Below, piece by piece: positions 16,795 through 25,823 of a DNA stretch of 64,000 nucleotides. Every line of letters starts with the position of its first letter. Within the stretch, counting starts at the first letter, position 1. The stretch is from Sediminibacillus dalangtanensis (GTDB lineage Bacteria; Bacillota; Bacilli; Bacillales; Amphibacillaceae), in NCBI RefSeq assembly GCF_017792025.1, contig NZ_CP046956.1, forward strand, positions 2,232,001 through 2,296,000, given 5' to 3'. The notes under the pieces were generated by a model, which saw only the letters and a program-made list of their open reading frames with translations, was not told the origin of the DNA and searched no databases. A program made the translations under genes and the position numbers.

Positions 16795-18302
16795 ACTAGA
16801 TTTTCAAAATTTTCGTTATCCGGTTGCAGGCTCAAAGCTTTTTCTGCATGCTGTTTCGCATTCTCGAATTGATCATGGCTGGCATACAACAGAGCCAAAT
16901 TATAATGTGCTTCGGCAAAATCCGGTTTCACTTCTAAGCTTTCCTCTAAATCATCGATTGCTGCTTCGTTTTCATCCAAATTCAAATGTGCCAGCGACTG
17001 GTAAAACAAAAGCTCTGCCTGGTATTCCTTCCCGTCTTCAAGCCCTTGCTCCGTATAGTTTAAGGTACGGTGGTATTCTTCTTGCTCCAAAGACTGCTGG
17101 GCAAGCTGGAGAAGATTAGCTGATGAAAAGTGCATACCATAGAAAAGCAAACCGCCAGCCATTATAAGGTAAAGCAAGAATCCACCGATCTGATTCAACC
17201 ATTTCTTTTTCCTTGGTAAAGAAACGGCAGCAGAGGCTAGGAACCCGCCCAGCAATCCACCGATATGTGCGCCATTGTCAATTTGTGGCATCATCACACC
17301 GAAAGCAATATTTAAAGCCAATATAAACAGAAGATTCCAGCCCATCGTCCGGAAAAACAATCTTTTGTAGAGCACGCCGAAATAAAGCAGGGATCCGAAA
17401 AGACCAAAGATCGCTCCAGATGCCCCGGCAGACACCTGCGTGTTAAAGGCAAAGCTGGCAAGCCCACCTGTTATGCCGGCCAAAAAGTAGATAATCGCAA
17501 ACCGGCTAGTTCCATAAAGTCTTTCTACTGCTGTGCCCAAGTAAAACAAAGCAATCATATTCATGAGCAAATGGACAAAACCGATATGAAGGAACATGGA
17601 GGAGATGATCCGCCACCACTCCCCTTGCAAAATTGCCGGGTTGTACTTCGCTCCAAAGTCGATCAATGTTTGTGTATTTAGACTGCTTCCGTGACGTTCC
17701 AGTAAAAAAAATAATAGGACATTGATTGCGAGTAAAACATAAGTGAACAAAGGTCTACCGTGCTGGAAGACCGACTGTTCTGCCTGCTGTTGTTCAACCA
17801 AGCGGGTTTTTAGCAGGTTTTTCAGTTCGTCAGACTGGCGCTCCATTACTTCTTCATTGTCAGACTGTACGATTGATCGATCATCAAGCCCCAAATTATC
17901 ATATAACCGATACTTTTCACTTGTACGGTTCCTTTCGTCCAAATAATACACATGCATTTCTGTCGGCTTTTTATCCTTTACAAGCAACGGTTTTTTCAAG
18001 GACTCCCAATCATCGACAGGGGCTTGTGCCGCGACATAAACATCATGTATTTTCACTTTTTTGCCACCAAGCAGCTTGCGCAAATTCTGCACCTTATATA
18101 TGACCTGAGCCATATCATTTTTTAAATGATTCCCCCAATCAAAGCTTTTATGATACAACCGGATAACATTCGATGTATCTTTTTGTTGCTTTTCGAGCCA
18201 AATCTCCTGACTGTCCTTATCAATATGTAATAGTTCATAGTTATGGTCACGGACCAAGTCATGAGCTAAATTCAAAAAATAATATTCATCTTGCACATAC
18301 AT
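16767..18302 (-). CDS. gluP: Rhomboid intramembrane serine protease GluP with TPR repeats
   Basis: Rhomboid protease (YqgP/GluP), 511 residues. An N-terminal cytosolic domain (about 1-175) precedes seven membrane segments; catalytic Ser lies in GASGAIFGLFG (about residue 291) and catalytic His in GAHIGGLLGG (about 344), close to the B. subtilis positions. The C-terminus carries TPR-like repeats (NYTEQGLEDGKEY, AAIDDLEESLEVKPDFAEAHYNLALLY, NAKQHAEKALSLQPDN). In B. subtilis YqgP takes part in membrane-protein quality control, including a magnesium transporter together with FtsH. The start ATG follows GGGAGAGGGAGTGGCATC. Confidence 0.94.
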   Translation of the reverse strand: MYVQDEYYFLNLAHDLVRDHNYELLHIDKDSQEIWLEKQQKDTSNVIRLYHKSFDWGNHLKNDMAQVIYKVQNLRKLLGGKKVKIHDVYVAAQAPVDDWESLKKPLLVKDKKPTEMHVYYLDERNRTSEKYRLYDNLGLDDRSIVQSDNEEVMERQSDELKNLLKTRLVEQQQAEQSVFQHGRPLFTYVLLAINVLLFFLLERHGSSLNTQTLIDFGAKYNPAILQGEWWRIISSMFLHIGFVHLLMNMIALFYLGTAVERLYGTSRFAIIYFLAGITGGLASFAFNTQVSAGASGAIFGLFGSLLYFGVLYKRLFFRTMGWNLLFILALNIAFGVMMPQIDNGAHIGGLLGGFLASAAVSLPRKKKWLNQIGGFLLYLIMAGGLLFYGMHFSSANLLQLAQQSLEQEEYHRTLNYTEQGLEDGKEYQAELLFYQSLAHLNLDENEAAIDDLEESLEVKPDFAEAHYNLALLYASHDQFENAKQHAEKALSLQPDNENFENLVQRLSSNEG

Positions 18303-18607
18303 GATGCCACTCCCTCTCCCTTTTATCTTACCATGTATGACTGTCTAAATGATAAAAAACAGGCATGCAATCCTTTCGTCCCCCACTAAAATACTACTGT
18401 CCCTTTTCCACCGACTGACTGCTTTACCTATACCTCTTGAAAAGAATTTTTATGCCTATTTAGTCTCCTTACTGATACTTATTATAAAAGAAAGGCAATT
18501 AATGAAAAAATGGTTGAATTCACGCAATAAATATATACTGCTAATTAACTTAAATACCACATATCAGACATATTTTAGTACTTCTTCACTCTAAAATCAG
18601 AGATCTA

Positions 18608-18690
18608 TCTTAAGCAGTGGAAAATGCGACACTCCTGGGGGGAAGATCAGCTTCCAAATACCCCACAGGGAGTATAATTTCTTAGACAGA
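18608..18690 (+). repeat. Possible degenerate repeat fragment
   Basis: The stretch around GTGGAAAATGCGACACTCCTGGGG and CCCCACAGGGAG resembles half of the palindromic family-B type of intergenic repeat common in bacilli. It directly abuts repeat family A copy 1. The sequence between the gluP start and here (18303-18607) has no supported gene. Confidence 0.35.
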
Positions 18691-18930
18691 ACAAAAGCGC
18701 AAGCGCCTGTTTAAAGGAGTACAGGCTAGAGCCGCCACGTCCTGTGGCAACGCCTGCAGGACCCACATCGTGTGAGCCCCCGACAAGCTTAAGAACAGCC
18801 TCGGCGTGGCGCTTTTTGCCACACAGAGGGTGGGCTTAAGACCCCGAGGGGGTAGGCGCTGGAGCTGGACGTGGCTGTTTCAGCCAATAATTATCCACAG
18901 ACAGTTAAATTTATCATTTCCTATACAATT
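18691..18930 (+). repeat. Dispersed hairpin repeat, family A, copy 1
   Basis: Begins ACAAAAGCGCAAGCGCCTG and ends TTTATCATTTCCTATACAA. It shares long blocks with 27167-27343 and 31912-32133, including GGAGTACAGGCTA (copy 3), GACAAGCTTAAG, CTTTTTGCCACAC, GAGGGTGGGCTTAAGACC, GAGGGGGTAGGCGCTGGAG and CAGCCAATAAT. The core 18786-18840 folds as a long hairpin closed by CTTAAG on both sides with inner stem GTGGC/GCCAC. No ORF or transposase inside. Confidence 0.9.
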
Positions 18931-18933
18931 TAA

Positions 18934-18966
18934 AAAAACGCTCAGCTTATGATGCTGAGCGTCCCA
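18934..18966 (-). terminator. Terminator overlapping the YqgO-like stop
   Basis: Minus-strand hairpin ACGCTCAGCATCATAAGCTGAGCG followed by T7. The stop TAA of the small gene (18947-18949) is in the loop, so the last codons form one arm of the terminator. Confidence 0.85.
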
Positions 18967-19135
18967 AAATAGCAGGCATGATTTTTGACCGGATATACGG
19001 AATGTTCATCGACACGGTGACAGCAAGCTTTCGCAGTGTATTGACTGCTAGCAGTGCGTTAAGTATTTTAAATCGTTTTTGGAAAATCATACCGGCTGTG
19101 ATAATTATCGAGCATGCAATCAGAAATGATCTCAT
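18947..19135 (-). CDS. yqgO: Small YqgO-like membrane peptide
   Basis: Peptide of 62 residues with an N-terminal hydrophobic helix (FLIACSIIITAGMIF) and a basic tail. GAAAGGGTG lies about 8 nt before the ATG, and a terminator spans its stop codon, both of which support a real gene. B. subtilis has a similarly small gene, yqgO, between gluP and the 5-formyl-THF cyclo-ligase gene yqgN, exactly this position; the name rests on that synteny and on size, not on a remembered alignment. Function unknown. Confidence 0.62.
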   Translation of the reverse strand: MRSFLIACSIIITAGMIFQKRFKILNALLAVNTLRKLAVTVSMNIPYIRSKIMPAILGRSAS

Positions 19136-19196
19136 GTTCTACACCCTTTCTCGCTGGATGATCTTATCATGCTCTAGGAGGACTCTTTTTATGCTT

Positions 19197-19754
19197 CTAA
19201 AAAATCAATCCGGTTTCCGTTATGAGATGATCAACCGCTATATCATAAGCATCTCTTGGAACCTCATCAATTAACTGTTCATTACTTGTCAAAGCGAGGG
19301 TGGGATTTGAAAAATCGGATAAAAAACGATCGTAATAACCACCACCATAGCCAACCCGATAGCCTTGCCGATCAAACAGTAAGCCTGGTACAATGACCAG
19401 GTCAATTTGCTGCTTCGAGATAGATTTGGCAACGTCAGGATTTGGTTCCCATAAATCAATATAAACACACTCTAATTGATTGTAGGACTGCAAATGATAA
19501 AACACAATTTCCGGTATTTTTGGATAACACTTCGGAACACAAACGTTTTTCCTTTCCTTCCACGCCTTCTCGATAATCACTCTGGTATCCCACTCATGAC
19601 TTTGGGAAACGGTCAATGCGATTGTATTGGCCTTCTTCCAGTAAACCGAGTCGAATAAATGAGCCGCCAACTTTGCTTCTATCATTTCCCTTCGTTCAGC
19701 AGGCATGTCTTCCAGCAATTGTTTAGCCCTTGTTCTCCATTCACTTTTTTTCAT
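19197..19754 (-). CDS. yqgN: 5-formyltetrahydrofolate cyclo-ligase
   Basis: Converts 5-formyl-THF to 5,10-methenyl-THF with ATP hydrolysis, returning stored folate to one-carbon metabolism. The 185-residue protein has the N-terminal basic ATP site (MKKSEWRTRAKQLL), IDLVIVPGLLFDRQGYRVGYG and the signature GYGGGYYDRFL, and ends with the AVDHLITETG motif. Length is typical. It lies between rpmG and the YqgO-like gene as in B. subtilis. Confidence 0.93.
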   Translation of the reverse strand: MKKSEWRTRAKQLLEDMPAERREMIEAKLAAHLFDSVYWKKANTIALTVSQSHEWDTRVIIEKAWKERKNVCVPKCYPKIPEIVFYHLQSYNQLECVYIDLWEPNPDVAKSISKQQIDLVIVPGLLFDRQGYRVGYGGGYYDRFLSDFSNPTLALTSNEQLIDEVPRDAYDIAVDHLITETGLIF

Positions 19755-19942
19755 TTACCAGCCCATCCCCCATCTTTCATACTCACACGTTTCCATGCTT
19801 GGTTTCATCATACCAAATACAGAACGCATTGGTAGCTTCTACAATTTCGGGTGGATCCTTTCTCCCTTTTTATTTGTCCAGCTATTTTTAATTTGGAGAG
19901 GAATCCAACTTCAAAGGAAAATGGTTTAAAAGAAAACAGATA

Positions 19943-19976
19943 AAAACCCCCGCCAAACGAATTTGGTGAGGGTCTT
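19943..19976 (-). terminator. Terminator of rpmG
   Basis: Minus-strand hairpin ACCCTCACCAAATTCGTTTGGCGGGGG-type stem followed by TTTTTA, about 40 nt after the rpmG stop. Confidence 0.8.
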
Positions 19977-20016
19977 GTAACACATACAGTTCCAGTAAGC
20001 CGGATATACTGTAGGG

Positions 20017-20166
20017 TTATTTTGTTTCGCGGTGCAGTGTGTGCCGACGCAAACGTGGAGAATATTTTTTTAGCTCCAAACGTTCTGGATGCTTACGTTT
20101 ATTTTTAGTAGTAATATAGTTGCGGTCACCTGTTTCGGTGCAAGCAAGTGTAATGTTTACACGCAT
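20017..20166 (-). CDS. rpmG: 50S ribosomal protein L33, zinc-free (C-minus) type
   Basis: Ribosomal protein L33 of 49 residues, too short for many ORF finders: [24 protein letters not shown]... ending [26 protein letters not shown] precedes the ATG. The zinc-ribbon cysteine pairs of C-plus L33 are absent; only one Cys remains. In bacilli such C-minus copies are made as replacements under zinc limitation, usually under Zur for the dedicated paralogue; I saw no clear Zur box here. B. subtilis rpmGA occupies the same position. Confidence 0.93.
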   Translation of the reverse strand: MRVNITLACTETGDRNYITTKNKRKHPERLELKKYSPRLRRHTLHRETK

Positions 20167-20507
20167 TCTTTATCCCTCCAAACCTTCATCAAATGTAATC
20201 AACATTTCAATCTTACATATCATTTTTCAGACTTAATAATACTACCAAAAAAACTGAACAATTTCAACCTCTTAACAGAAAGCATTCAAATATTCGATAG
20301 AATGTGATATAACTGTTTATGGAAACAGCCAATTACTTATATATGTATATATAAGAAAGAACAGTCCGGGTGTGTCTTTTGTAGAGCTGGTTGTCCGCTT
20401 CCTGTTTCTTAATCAGGATTATCCTTTGAAATGCCGTATCACTACTTTACATGCTTGTTCAGAAGTAACTTTTTAGATAAACGCCATAAAAGAAAAGAGG
20501 AATCACC
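20167..20507. other. Intergenic stretch without identified feature
   Basis: AT-rich region between divergent rpmG and the next small gene. It must hold both promoters. I see no conserved RNA, repeat or ORF with a ribosome site; a TATATATGTATATATA run lies near 20337-20352. Confidence 0.4.
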
Positions 20508-20867
20508 ATGCTATACGCACTCTCTGCCTTGCTGGCAGTAGCTATCATTTTATTGATCTTATCCTTTTTCATGAATGATCGGTTCAAAGACATCGAACAG
20601 CAACTAGAGCAGTTTTCTATTTCTTCCATGCAAGAGTCTTACCAGCTGAAAAAAAAGATCAAAATACTGGAAGAAGAATTGCTTGCAGACGATATGGATT
20701 TTATGGAAGATACCATTCCGGTTTCACAAGGCAAAAAACCGCCCATGTACCAAACAATCCTCGAACTGAATCACCAAGGAAAATCAGTCGAGCAAATTGC
20801 CAGGGAAACCTCTTTGAATGAACATGACGTACATTCCATTATAAAACAATTTTCTTCAACTAGATAA
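20508..20867 (+). CDS. Small membrane-anchored protein with C-terminal HTH-like region
   Basis: Protein of 119 residues. Residues 2-23 form a membrane helix ([20 protein letters not shown]), followed by a coiled coil ([15 protein letters not shown]...[13 protein letters not shown]). The C-terminal part, [18 protein letters not shown] with [14 protein letters not shown], looks like a helix-turn-helix of the DUF6115/Resolvase-tail type. ATG follows AAAAGAGGAATCACC. It is 11 nt upstream of the next gene and so cotranscribed. B. subtilis has the small genes yqzC and yqzD in this interval; correspondence is likely but not verified. Function unknown. Confidence 0.72.
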   Translation: MLYALSALLAVAIILLILSFFMNDRFKDIEQQLEQFSISSMQESYQLKKKIKILEEELLADDMDFMEDTIPVSQGKKPPMYQTILELNHQGKSVEQIARETSLNEHDVHSIIKQFSSTR

Positions 20868-20878
20868 GGAGAATCAGT

Positions 20879-21352
20879 ATGAAGCAAACGATAAGGGCAT
20901 TTGCCCTTGGTCTTTTGAGTGCTGTTATCGTTCTCGGAGCTATTTACTACATCGATGGAAAACCCGAGGAATCAAAAGCAGATATACCGGTTTCCGAGAT
21001 GATTACACAGCTGGAGGCCGAAGGGTATGTCGTTGATACGCCGGATGAAATACAGACAGAACAATCAGCAGCAAAAGAGGACAAAGATGTAGAGAAGGAA
21101 AACAAAGCAAAAGAGGAGAGAACGGAAGAACAGGAAAATCAGTCACCTGTCAGTATAAACCTACATGTTGAACCAGGCATGAATACAGAAGAAATCATTG
21201 ATACACTTTATGAAGCAGGTATTATCGAAGACAGGCAGAGTTTTACCGATTATTTAACCGACCAAGAATATAGTACGGGAATCCAAACCGGAGAGTTTCA
21301 CATCGAAGAAGGCATGTCCTATCAGGAAATAGCCGAAACGATCACCCGTTGA
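20879..21352 (+). CDS. Membrane-anchored MltG/LysM-like small protein
   Basis: Protein of 157 residues with a signal anchor (FALGLLSAVIVLGAIYYI), a long acidic Glu/Lys-rich linker (about 50-90), and a C-terminal module INLHVEPGMNTEEIIDTL plus FHIEEGMSYQEIAETIT. That module resembles the LysM-like N-terminal domain of MltG endolytic transglycosylases, but the catalytic MltG domain is absent. AAGGAGAATCAGT precedes the ATG. An extracytoplasmic cell-wall-facing role is plausible; the exact one is unknown. It ends at a MITE-like element that separates it from convergent phoU. Confidence 0.72.
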   Translation: MKQTIRAFALGLLSAVIVLGAIYYIDGKPEESKADIPVSEMITQLEAEGYVVDTPDEIQTEQSAAKEDKDVEKENKAKEERTEEQENQSPVSINLHVEPGMNTEEIIDTLYEAGIIEDRQSFTDYLTDQEYSTGIQTGEFHIEEGMSYQEIAETITR

Positions 21353-21401
21353 TTCAACTATCGAACAAGGGATACCGCCAATGTCCGGGCAAGAAATTAT
21401 G

Positions 21402-21655
21402 AAGAGGCCGGGACAAAAGCATGGCCACCATAGCAAAAACCGAGCGAATGCTAACTGCCAATCAAATTCGTTCGGTTTTTCGTTGTATGCTCTCCTTTTA
21501 TTCTGTTGTTTGATGCGTGCTTCGAATCGCTACGAGTGGAAAGTTACACTTTTCATAAGGTAGAACGTTTTGCTTTTTGCTCATCAAAAAAACCGAACGA
21601 ATGGTGGAATCGTTCGGTTTTCATCTTGGTCACGATGCTTTTGTCCCAAGCTCTT
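21402..21655. mobile_element. MITE-like element with inverted ends, between two convergent genes
   Basis: About 250 bp bounded by near-perfect inverted ends: GGGACAAAAGCAT at 21410-21422 and ATGCTTTTGTCCC at 21635-21647, extended outward by AAGAG/CTCTT with a few mismatches. Inside are two hairpins built on the same motif, ACCGAGCGAAT...ATTCGTTCGGTTTTT (21438-21480) and AACCGAACGAATGGTGGAATCGTTCGGTTTT (split: arms at 21590 and 21612), each with a T run. No transposase ORF. The hairpins probably serve as terminators for the upstream gene and for phoU. Confidence 0.75.
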
Positions 21656-21672
21656 TGTTAATTTGCAAATAG

Positions 21673-22332
21673 CTATTTATTTAAGTCAAGGGTCTCCCCT
21701 TTAACCAGATAAAGGATACTTTCTCCGATATTGGTAGTATGATCGGCGAAACGTTCAATATATCTTGCGCTGAAAGCCATCTGCATGATATGTTGTATCT
21801 TCTGTGGATTTGTCGCTGTCTCTTCCAGCATTTCCCGGACTACTTCTCCATACATATTATCGACTAAATCATCCAGCTCTGCCAGTTTTCTTGCCAGAGT
21901 GATATCTTCGTATTCAAAGGCTTTTACCGAAAGATCGACCATTTTCAATGCCGTTTGCTTCATATCATTTAATGCAGGGTGGATCGTCAAACCATGGTTT
22001 TCCCCTAAATGAATTGCTGCTTTCGCTATATTTTTGGCATTATCGCCCATTCTTTCCAAATCCGAGGATATACGCAATGCAATAATAAGTCTCCGTAAAT
22101 CAGTCGCTACAGGCTGCTGTCTGGCAATCATCAAAATCGCATCTTCATTGATTTTCAGTTCCTTTTCATCCAGCTGCTTATCATAAACGATAACTTCATT
22201 AGCCAAATCGATATCCTGGTTATACAATGCCTCCATTGCTTTTCCCAGCATTTTTTCTGTTTCATGGGCAAGACTGATGATTTGGCCCCTTAGCGCAGTC
22301 AATTCTACCTGGAACTGTTCTCTTGCAACCAT
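21673..22332 (-). CDS. phoU: Phosphate transport accessory regulator PhoU
   Basis: PhoU protein of 219 residues, two repeats of a three-helix bundle. Typical motifs are LDEKELKINEDAILMIARQQPVATDLR and RMGDNAKNIAKAA in repeat one, and SARYIERFADHTTNIGE in repeat two, which bind metal clusters. In many bacteria it links the Pst transporter to the PhoR kinase; its regulatory part in Bacillus is less certain. It is the last gene of the pst operon, 22 nt after the second pstB. Confidence 0.95.
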   Translation of the reverse strand: MVAREQFQVELTALRGQIISLAHETEKMLGKAMEALYNQDIDLANEVIVYDKQLDEKELKINEDAILMIARQQPVATDLRRLIIALRISSDLERMGDNAKNIAKAAIHLGENHGLTIHPALNDMKQTALKMVDLSVKAFEYEDITLARKLAELDDLVDNMYGEVVREMLEETATNPQKIQHIMQMAFSARYIERFADHTTNIGESILYLVKGETLDLNK

Positions 22333-22354
22333 CTTATCTCCTCTTTTCTATAAA

Positions 22355-23131
22355 TTAACCAAACCGGCCACTAATATAGTCTTCTGTCCGTCTGTCCGAT
22401 GGAACCGAAAATAAACTATCCGTGTCCGAGGCTTCTATTATTTCGCCGTGAAGAAAGAATGCCGTTTGATCAGAAATCCTGGCCGCCTGCTGCATATTAT
22501 GGGTAACAATCACAATCGTGTATTGATTCTTCAGTTCGCTAATCAATTGTTCAATTCGAAGGGTGGAAACTGGATCTAATGCTGATGTGGGTTCATCCAT
22601 CAGTACGACACTTGGTTTGGTGGCAATTGCACGGGCGATACAAAGTCGCTGCTGCTGTCCCCCGGATAAACCGAGAGCCGAACTGTTCAAACGATCCTTC
22701 ACTTCATCCCACAAGGCAACTTGTTTCAAAGACGTTTCCACTGCTTCATCAAGCTGTTTCTTCTTTTTCATCCCGTGTATTCTCGGTCCATATGCTACAT
22801 TATCATAAATCGATTGCGGGAAAGGATTCCCTTTTTGAAAAATCATTCCGATTTGTTTTCTAAGGTTAACCAAATCGACTTTGTCTTTTAATATATTTTG
22901 TCCGTTAAAATGCAGCTCACCGGACAATTTAACACTGGGTATCCTTTTAATCATCAAGTTCAATGTCTTGATAAAGGTGGATTTTCCGCAACCAGATGGT
23001 CCAATTACGGCTGTGACTTCATTTTTTGGAATTTCCAGATGGACATTTTTCAGAGCCTGGTTGTTTCCGTACCATAAATTCATGTCTTGTACATGAAAAA
23101 CGGGTTTCACTGCGGTTGCTGTCTTGTTCAT
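22355..23131 (-). CDS. pstB: Phosphate ABC transporter ATPase PstB (second copy)
   Basis: ATPase subunit of the high-affinity phosphate importer, 258 residues. Walker [11 protein letters not shown] (about 42), Q-loop [12 protein letters not shown], signature LSGGQQQRL, Walker [13 protein letters not shown] and switch [10 protein letters not shown] are all intact. It is one of two tandem paralogues, as with pstBA/pstBB in B. subtilis; this is the promoter-distal copy, 17 nt after the first. Whether the two form heterodimers or serve different conditions is not visible from sequence. Confidence 0.94.
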   Translation of the reverse strand: MNKTATAVKPVFHVQDMNLWYGNNQALKNVHLEIPKNEVTAVIGPSGCGKSTFIKTLNLMIKRIPSVKLSGELHFNGQNILKDKVDLVNLRKQIGMIFQKGNPFPQSIYDNVAYGPRIHGMKKKKQLDEAVETSLKQVALWDEVKDRLNSSALGLSGGQQQRLCIARAIATKPSVVLMDEPTSALDPVSTLRIEQLISELKNQYTIVIVTHNMQQAARISDQTAFFLHGEIIEASDTDSLFSVPSDRRTEDYISGRFG

Positions 23132-23148
23132 ACCTCTGTTCCCTCCCC

Positions 23149-23967
23149 TTATCCGAATCTGCCGGAAATATAATCTTCCGTCTTTTCTTGGTCTGGATTG
23201 GTGAAAATTTTCTCGGTTTCTCCATATTCAATTACAGATCCATTCAAGAAAAACGCTGTTTTATCCGATATTCTGGAAGCCTGCTGCATGTTATGTGTGA
23301 CAATAACAATCGAATAGTCTTCCTTCAATTGCAAAATCAACTCTTCTATTTTTGCATTGGAAATCGGATCCAGGGCAGAAGAAGGTTCATCCAGCAGCAG
23401 TACGTTTGGTTCCATTGCAAGTGTCCGGGCGATGCAAAGCCGCTGCTGTTGCCCGCCTGATAACGATAAGGCAGAATCATGCAGCCTGTCTTTTATCTCA
23501 TCCCATAAAGCAGCCTTCCGCAAGCTTTCTTCCACGATTTCATCTAACTGCTTTTTCTTGCGATTCCCATAGAAACGCAAGGCATGCGTAATATTGTTGT
23601 AGACTGATTTAGGAAAAGGATTCGGTTTTTGAAAAACCATGCCGATTTCTTTGCGCAGTGCGATTGTATTGATATTATCCGACAGGATATCCACGCCTTC
23701 ATACATGATCTTTCCTTCATTCCATGAAACAGGGATTAAATCGTTCATCCGGTTGATACTGCGCAAAAATGTCGATTTCCCGCACCCGGATGGACCGATT
23801 AAAGCAGTGATGGCATGCTTCTCTATATCCAGATTGGCGTGTTTTACCGCCTGATTGTCTCCATAATAGATACTCAAATCCTCTGTCTTCAGGATGGTTT
23901 CTCTCTTTTCATCAACTGCTGTCGGTTGTTTATGCATATTTGGTTCAATTGTGATTGTAGCAGCCAT
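23149..23967 (-). CDS. pstB: Phosphate ABC transporter ATPase PstB (first copy)
   Basis: ATPase of 272 residues with all ABC motifs: [56 protein letters not shown] and [11 protein letters not shown] 25-residue N-terminal extension precedes the [15 protein letters not shown] core. The RMND segment after Walker A and the NPFPKS Q-loop are closest to canonical PstB. It lies 20 nt after pstA and 17 nt before the second copy. Confidence 0.94.
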   Translation of the reverse strand: MAATITIEPNMHKQPTAVDEKRETILKTEDLSIYYGDNQAVKHANLDIEKHAITALIGPSGCGKSTFLRSINRMNDLIPVSWNEGKIMYEGVDILSDNINTIALRKEIGMVFQKPNPFPKSVYNNITHALRFYGNRKKKQLDEIVEESLRKAALWDEIKDRLHDSALSLSGGQQQRLCIARTLAMEPNVLLLDEPSSALDPISNAKIEELILQLKEDYSIVIVTHNMQQASRISDKTAFFLNGSVIEYGETEKIFTNPDQEKTEDYISGRFG

Positions 23968-23987
23968 ATTAATACCCCTTTGTTCAA

Positions 23988-24875
23988 TTATTTACTTGCC
24001 GTGATTTTCTTATGGACAACACTTCCGAGCCATCTTGCCAATAGGTTGAAAATCAACACTGCCAAAACCAGGACCGCAGAAGATCCATTGGCTATTTCCC
24101 TGATATCCGGCATGATGCCATTGGTATTCACTGCCCAAATATGGACAGCAAGCGTTTCAGCCGGTCGAAAAATGTTCAATGGAGAAGTTTCCGAAAAAGG
24201 ATTTAAGTCAAGATAATCAAGCCGTGGTGTAGACAATCCCGCTGTAAACAACAGCGCTGCCGCTTCACCGAATACACGTCCCGATGCCAGAATGGCTCCT
24301 GTCAGGATTCCTGGAAAAGCCGATGGAATTAATACCGTCTTTATTGTATGCCAATGTGTGATGCCCAACGCCAAACTTGCTTCCTTCATTTCAGCAGGTA
24401 CGGAGCGAATGGCATCTTCACTGACCCGGACCATGACCGGAATGTTGAAAATCGTAAGAGCCAATGCTCCGCCAATAATGGTATAGCCCCACCCTGTCGT
24501 GTTGACAAAAATCAAGAGTCCGAACATACCGACGACGATTGAAGGCAGGGACGCTAGCATTTCGATACAAGATCGAATAAAATTGGTCACTTTACCAGGC
24601 TTGGCATATTCCGCCATGTAAATACCGCCGCATACTCCCAGCGGTACAGTGATCAGCATCGTGATAAATAAAATATAAAACGAATTGAATAGTTGGTCTC
24701 TAATTCCTCCTCCTGCCCGTACAGAGCTGGAAGGAGTAGTCAAAAACTCCCAGGAAATTTGCGGTACGCCCCGGAACAGAATAAACGAGAACAGCGCGGC
24801 CAGAATGGCAACGATGATGAAGGCAATTGTGACAAAGACTCCTGTGGCGATTCGATCTGCTACCTTGCTGTTCAT
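23988..24875 (-). CDS. pstA: Phosphate ABC transporter permease PstA
   Basis: Inner-membrane permease of 295 residues with six hydrophobic segments and the EAA coupling loop [20 protein letters not shown] that contacts PstB. The N-terminal [22 protein letters not shown] segment and [14 protein letters not shown] are characteristic of PstA. Its start overlaps the pstC stop by one base, so the permeases are translationally coupled. Confidence 0.94.
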   Translation of the reverse strand: MNSKVADRIATGVFVTIAFIIVAILAALFSFILFRGVPQISWEFLTTPSSSVRAGGGIRDQLFNSFYILFITMLITVPLGVCGGIYMAEYAKPGKVTNFIRSCIEMLASLPSIVVGMFGLLIFVNTTGWGYTIIGGALALTIFNIPVMVRVSEDAIRSVPAEMKEASLALGITHWHTIKTVLIPSAFPGILTGAILASGRVFGEAAALLFTAGLSTPRLDYLDLNPFSETSPLNIFRPAETLAVHIWAVNTNGIMPDIREIANGSSAVLVLAVLIFNLLARWLGSVVHKKITASK

Positions 24876-25798
24876 TAGATTTTCCTCCTAGATGACAAGT
24901 ATCGGACAATTAATATGAAGATAAATGAAATGATCAACAAAATCAGTCCCATGGACCATAACGTGTTGTTTTCCACACTTCCATAGGTGGTATGCCCCAT
25001 GTTTAGTGTAATAATCGTCGTTAAAGTGGCAGACGGATCTAGTAAACTAGCCGGCAGGTTCCGGACATTACCAATGACCATTTGTACTGCCAGTGCTTCA
25101 CCAAATGCTCGAGCCATCCCAAGTACAACTGCTGTCAACAATGATGGCAGGGCGGCAGGCAGTAATACTTTCCGGATTGTCTGCCATCTAGTCGCCCCAA
25201 GTGCCAAAGAACCTTCTCTTAAACTGCTCGGCAATGCTCCCATTGCATCAGTTGCTATGGTGGTAATCGTCGGCAAGATCATAATGGACAGGACGATGGT
25301 ACCAGCAAGAATACTAAAACCGGTCCCCGCCCCATGTTCTCTTATAAAAGGAACCAATACTGTAAGCCCTATGAATCCATAAACAACAGAAGGAATTCCT
25401 ACCAACAGCTCAATGACTGGCTGCAGGACTTTTCTACCCCACGACGGGGCGATTTCTGTCATAAAGATGGCTCCGCCGATACCTAACGGTGCTGCAATCA
25501 ATGCAGAGAGAAAGGTAACAGCCAACGAACCAAAAATGAATGGCAATGCGCCATAGCTTGGCTGGTCTGCTAAAGGGTTCCAATTGGTGCTGGTTAAAAA
25601 CTCAATGGGACTTACATGGTTAACAAGAAAAGATTGCAGCCCCTTCACAGTCAGAAAAATCGTTACGGCTACTGTGGCTGTAATCATAATTAATGCGCAC
25701 AACGTAACCAGGATTTTCCCTCTCAGTTCACCTAATGACCTGTTTTGTTTTGATTTTATTAATCGCTCTCCCGCTGATAGAGCTGCTTTGTTTTCCAT
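24875..25798 (-). CDS. pstC: Phosphate ABC transporter permease PstC
   Basis: Permease of 307 residues with six membrane spans, PLGIGGAIFMTEIAP near the first periplasmic loop and EAA loop EGSLALGATRWQTIRKVLLP. I start it at the ATG complementary to 25796-25798 (MENKAALSAGERLIK), preceded by AGGGGTGTTTACT; upstream in-frame codons lack a ribosome site. It lies after a stem-loop that separates it from pstS. Confidence 0.93.
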   Translation of the reverse strand: MENKAALSAGERLIKSKQNRSLGELRGKILVTLCALIMITATVAVTIFLTVKGLQSFLVNHVSPIEFLTSTNWNPLADQPSYGALPFIFGSLAVTFLSALIAAPLGIGGAIFMTEIAPSWGRKVLQPVIELLVGIPSVVYGFIGLTVLVPFIREHGAGTGFSILAGTIVLSIMILPTITTIATDAMGALPSSLREGSLALGATRWQTIRKVLLPAALPSLLTAVVLGMARAFGEALAVQMVIGNVRNLPASLLDPSATLTTIITLNMGHTTYGSVENNTLWSMGLILLIISFIFILIVRYLSSRRKI

Positions 25799-25823
25799 AG
25801 TAAACACCCCTAATAAGTCATCA

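Noticed and set aside
18349..18594. 81-codon plus-strand ORF after gluP
   Set aside because: AT-rich, no ribosome site, no family features.
19795..19929. 44-codon plus-strand ORF encoding a hydrophobic peptide (MLGFIIPNTERIGSFYNFGW...)
   Set aside because: Looks membrane-like but has no ribosome site and no known counterpart between yqgN and rpmG.
22355..23967. Two tandem pstB genes as a recent duplication anomaly
   Set aside because: The copies are clearly diverged, and a pstBA/pstBB pair is normal in bacilli.
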